This document shows positions 42,187 through 44,567 of a stretch of 44,567 nucleotides of DNA, piece by piece. Origin of the DNA: Streptococcus mitis subsp. hohhotensis (GTDB taxonomy: Bacteria > Bacillota > Bacilli > Lactobacillales > Streptococcaceae); the NCBI RefSeq assembly GCF_020089495.2, contig NZ_JAIRCA020000017.1, positions 1 through 44,567 on the forward strand, written 5' to 3'. The translations under genes and the position numbers were made by a program. A model generated the notes under the pieces. The model did no database searches. It was given only the letters and a program-made list of their open reading frames with translations, and was not told the DNA's origin. Numbering within the stretch: the first letter of the stretch is position 1; the number at the start of each line of letters is the position of its first letter.

Positions 42187-42507
42187 ATGCCTAATTTACA
42201 AAATAACAAAAGAATATATGACAAAGAGTGGAATTTTGAAGATTTTAGTATGAGTGAATATACTCACACAATTCACTCTTATCCCGCTATGATGATGCCA
42301 AGAATTGCTAGAAATTTTATTCAGCAATATGCATCCAAAGATTCAGTTATTCTTGATCCATATATGGGTTCAGGGACAACTTTACTTGAAGGTGTTGTTG
42401 AAAATGTCAAAAAGGTTATTGGTTTTGATTTAAATCCTTTAGCAGTTCTGATTACAAAAGCGCATACTATCAAACTTGATATGCGCTTTTTTGATTGTAA
42501 AAATTAA
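42187..42507 (+). pseudogene. N-terminal fragment of an N4-cytosine/N6-adenine DNA methyltransferase
   Basis: 106 residues from ATG 42187, chosen because GGAGG lies 5 nt upstream; an ATG at 42175 overlaps that site. The fragment has HTIHSYPAMMMPRIARNFI, the SAM-binding motif I VILDPYMGSGTTLLEG and GFDLNPLAVLITKAHT, the start of a well-known type of site-specific DNA methylase. The frame then enters the queA terminator ([11 protein letters not shown]) and stops at 42507. Motif IV (DPPY or SPPY) and the target-recognition region are missing, so it cannot methylate. It diverges from the DGQxR-HEPN module and was probably part of the same system. Confidence 0.82.
42456..42490 (-). terminator. queA terminator inside the methyltransferase stump
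   Basis: AAAAGCGCAT and ATGCGCTTTT form a perfect 10-bp stem, extended inward by ATCAA/TTGAT. Read leftward it lies 14 nt past the queA stop and ends in TTTT. The same bases are the last codons of the methyltransferase fragment. Confidence 0.85.
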
Positions 42508-43532
42508 TAGATAAACATGGCATCGCCAAAACTGAAGAAGCGGTAGTGTTCTTGGATGGCATGGTGATAAGCGTCTAAGACTAATTCACGGCCTGCAAAG
42601 GCAGAAACCAACATGACCAGAGTTGATTTTGGCAGGTGGAAGTTGGTTGAGAAGGCATCCACGACCTTCCATTCATAGCCAGGTTTGATAAAGATATTGG
42701 TCCAGCCAGAATCTGCTTGGATTTGCCCATCAAACTTGGAACCAATAGTCTCCAATGTGCGGATAGAAGTGGTTCCGACAGCGATGACACGACCACCATT
42801 TTCTTTAACAGAACGAAGGGTGGCAGCAGCTTCCTCAGAAAGTTGGTAGAATTCTGAGTGCATTTCATGTTCATCCAGATTGTCAACAGAAACGGGTCTA
42901 AAGGTTCCGAGCCCGACATGAAGAGTCAGATAGACCAGATGAACACCCTTAGCTTGGATTTCTGCTAGCAGTTCTTTAGTGAAGTGTAGTCCAGCAGTTG
43001 GTGCTGCAGCAGAGCCACTTTCCTTGGCGTAAACGGTTTGATAACGTTCGCGGTCATCCAGTTTTTCATGGATATAAGGCGGTAGTGGCATTTCTCCCAG
43101 ACTTTCCAAAACTTCTAGGAAAATTCCTTGGTATTCAAAGCGGACAATACGGCCCCCGTGAGTCAATTCTTCCGTAACAACAGCGCTGAGACGGCCATCA
43201 CCAAAGCTGACACGAGTACCAACCTTGAGGCGTTTGGCAGGTTTAGCCAGAACTTCCCACTCATCTCCATTAGTATTTTTGAGCAGGAGAAGTTCCACAT
43301 GACCTCCAGTTTCTTCCTTTTGACCATAGAGGCGGGCAGGGAGAACGCGGGTGTCGTTCATGACAAGGGCGTCACCAGGTTCCAGCATATCAATAATAGA
43401 GTGGAAGTGTTTATCCTGCATTTTTCCAGTCTCACGGTTGACAATGAGGAGTTTGGAGGCATCCCGTTTTTCAAGGGGCGTTTGGGCAATCAATTCCTCG
43501 GGTAAGTGGAAATCAAAATCAGCTGTATTCAT
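42504..43532 (-). CDS. queA: S-adenosylmethionine:tRNA ribosyltransferase-isomerase
   Basis: A 342-residue QueA from the ATG at 43532 ([19 protein letters not shown]), which aligns with the family start. An in-frame ATG four codons upstream lies next to AGAAAG and could also be used. It transfers and isomerises the ribosyl part of SAM to preQ1 at position 34 of tRNAs with GUN anticodons, the step giving epoxyqueuosine. Family blocks include [44 protein letters not shown] and NLHLPKSTLLMLVSAF-like [18 protein letters not shown]. It is divergent from nagB and monocistronic. Confidence 0.95.
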   Translation of the reverse strand: MNTADFDFHLPEELIAQTPLEKRDASKLLIVNRETGKMQDKHFHSIIDMLEPGDALVMNDTRVLPARLYGQKEETGGHVELLLLKNTNGDEWEVLAKPAKRLKVGTRVSFGDGRLSAVVTEELTHGGRIVRFEYQGIFLEVLESLGEMPLPPYIHEKLDDRERYQTVYAKESGSAAAPTAGLHFTKELLAEIQAKGVHLVYLTLHVGLGTFRPVSVDNLDEHEMHSEFYQLSEEAAATLRSVKENGGRVIAVGTTSIRTLETIGSKFDGQIQADSGWTNIFIKPGYEWKVVDAFSTNFHLPKSTLVMLVSAFAGRELVLDAYHHAIQEHYRFFSFGDAMFIY

Positions 43533-43568
43533 ATATCTGTTCATTCTTTCTAAGTTCTAATCCTATCC

Positions 43569-43577
43569 ATTATAACA
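43569..43577 (-). promoter_or_regulatory. queA extended -10 promoter
   Basis: TGT-TATAAT read leftward, 24 nt before the first possible ATG. The -35 is poor. Confidence 0.6.
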
Positions 43578-43623
43578 TGTTTCAAGTATAGTCGCTCTTT
43601 TTTAGAAAATAAATCGTTTTCAC

Positions 43624-43652
43624 TTGACAAAAATTGGTCTATACCATATAAT
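43624..43652 (+). promoter_or_regulatory. nagB promoter with a NagR operator
   Basis: A perfect TTGACA (43624-43629), a 17-nt spacer and a perfect TATAAT (43647-43652). The spacer contains ATTGGTCTATACCAT (43633-43647), the site reported for the GntR-family regulator NagR in S. pneumoniae and similar to DasR/YvoA sites. Bound NagR would block polymerase and be released by amino-sugar phosphates. Confidence 0.85.
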
Positions 43653-43681
43653 AAATATAGATTAAAATGGAGGATGAAAAT

Positions 43682-44389
43682 ATGAAAGTTATTAAAGTTG
43701 AAAACCAAATCGAAGGTGGAAAAGTTGCTTTTGAGATTTTGAAGGAAAAATTGGCCAACGGCGCTCAAACCCTAGGACTTGCGACAGGAAGTAGCCCACT
43801 TGAATTTTACAAGGAAATTGTTGAGAGTGACCTTGATTTTTCAAATCTAACTAGTGTAAACCTTGATGAGTATGTAGGGCTTGATGGGGACAACCCACAG
43901 TCTTATCGTTACTTCATGCAAGAAAACTTGTTTAACCAAAAACCATTTAAAGAAAGTTTCTTGCCTCGTGGGGTTAAGGACAATGCTGAAGCTGAAGTAG
44001 AACGCTACAACCAAATTTTGGCTGACCATCCAGTTGACCTCCAAATCTTGGGAATTGGTCGCAATGGACACATCGGATTTAATGAACCTGGTACTCCATT
44101 TGACAGTCAAACGCATCTAGTAGAACTTGACCAGTCTACTATTGAAGCCAATGCGCGCTTCTTTGACAAGATTGAAGACGTCCCAACCCAAGCCATTTCA
44201 ATGGGGATTAAAAATATCTTGGATGCCAAGTCAATTCTTCTCTTTGCTTACGGTGAGTCGAAAGCAGAAGCCATTGCTGGAACAGTGTCTGGCCCAGTGA
44301 CTGAGAGTCTACCAGCAAGTAGCCTACAAAATCATCCAGATGTGACCATCATCGCAGACGCTGAAGCGCTTAGCTTACTTGAAAAATAA
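43682..44389 (+). CDS. nagB: Glucosamine-6-phosphate deaminase
   Basis: A 235-residue NagB from ATG 43682, 8 nt after GGAGG; an ATG five codons upstream overlaps that ribosome site. It converts glucosamine-6-phosphate to fructose-6-phosphate and ammonia, so that amino sugars can feed glycolysis. Motifs are [15 protein letters not shown], the catalytic Asp in [23 protein letters not shown] (catalytic region), and ISMGIKNIL. The length fits the short Gram-positive form without the allosteric C-terminus of E. coli NagB. The NagR operator in its promoter matches the job. Confidence 0.96.
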   Translation: MKVIKVENQIEGGKVAFEILKEKLANGAQTLGLATGSSPLEFYKEIVESDLDFSNLTSVNLDEYVGLDGDNPQSYRYFMQENLFNQKPFKESFLPRGVKDNAEAEVERYNQILADHPVDLQILGIGRNGHIGFNEPGTPFDSQTHLVELDQSTIEANARFFDKIEDVPTQAISMGIKNILDAKSILLFAYGESKAEAIAGTVSGPVTESLPASSLQNHPDVTIIADAEALSLLEK

Positions 44390-44567
44390 AAAAGTGAGAT
44401 CCTTCAGTATCTTTTATTGAGTGCTTTCAAGACTTGCATAAATGGAAGAAAAAAGGTAAATTCCCAAACTAAGTTCCACCGCTAATCCAAGTGGAAGTTA
44501 GTCTGATAAAAATTCTAAAAACCAGTGGAAATCCGTGTCAGGGTAAGTTCCACTGGTTTTAATCATG
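44390..44567. other. Non-coding end of the window with two related inverted repeats
   Basis: AAAACCAGTGGAA (44518-44530) is the exact complement of TTCCACTGGTTTT (44548-44560). Upstream, AAGTTCCAC (44471-44479) and GTGGAAGTT (44491-44499) form a weaker repeat around the same TTCCAC word. The first has the shape of a bidirectional terminator. No gene is visible. A weak 4-bp stem just after nagB may be its terminator. Confidence 0.45.

Overview
The window is low-GC Firmicute DNA that reads as a mitis-group Streptococcus close to S. pneumoniae. The evidence is five BOX repeats of the pneumococcal type, the vex-vncRS-fba locus, the cell-wall protease PrtA, GatD/MurT, CodY, CshA and a NagR-type operator at nagB. 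It is probably not a standard pneumococcus. Blocks that, as I recall, lie apart in pneumococcal reference genomes (truA to codY-pncA, vex-vnc-fba, prtA, queA-nagB) are joined here. A large LysM repeat protein splits the vex-vnc locus, and pep27 survives only as a headless remnant. S. mitis or S. pseudopneumoniae is my best guess.

Layout. 1-52: start of a truncated leftward gene. 0.2-2.2 kb: truA, a dual-cysteine pyridoxal kinase and an ECF S component, overlapping end to start, probably B6 salvage. 2.2-2.5 kb: two BOX elements around a strong hairpin. 2.5-5.9 kb, leftward: pepQ, then the murT-gatD lipid II amidation pair. 6.2-8.7 kb, leftward: a nucleotidyltransferase-fold protein and an RclA/Mer-like flavoprotein. 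9.0-12.4 kb: cshA, codY-pncA and tRNA-Leu(AAG). 12.5-22.9 kb: vex1-vex2-vex3, a 1092-residue LysM/decapeptide-repeat secreted protein, the pep27 remnant, a BOX, vncRS and fba. 23-26 kb: a three-gene ABC-2 exporter behind a possible cre site. 26.3-32.9 kb: prtA behind two tandem PsaR/SloR-like palindromes. 33.4-38.9 kb: a LiaF-like small membrane protein, a DUF3397-like membrane protein, then an operon of mnmL, mnmM, a small coiled-coil protein, a Na+/H+ antiporter and a YihY/BrkB protein. 39.1-42.5 kb: an AT-rich accessory island with a small ORF, a leftward two-gene module (a DGQxR/ParB-like protein and a HEPN-motif protein) and a divergent DNA methyltransferase cut off inside the queA terminator. 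42.5-44.4 kb: divergent queA and nagB.

The most notable points are the HEPN/DGQxR module with its methyltransferase stump, the pep27 remnant whose last codons may serve as the vncRS promoter, the twin operators 22 bp apart at prtA, and four genes (truA, murT, the DUF3397-like gene, mnmL) whose start codon lies 6-7 nt after an extended -10 box, which predicts leaderless mRNAs. All calls come from reading the sequence and from family knowledge; no search was run.
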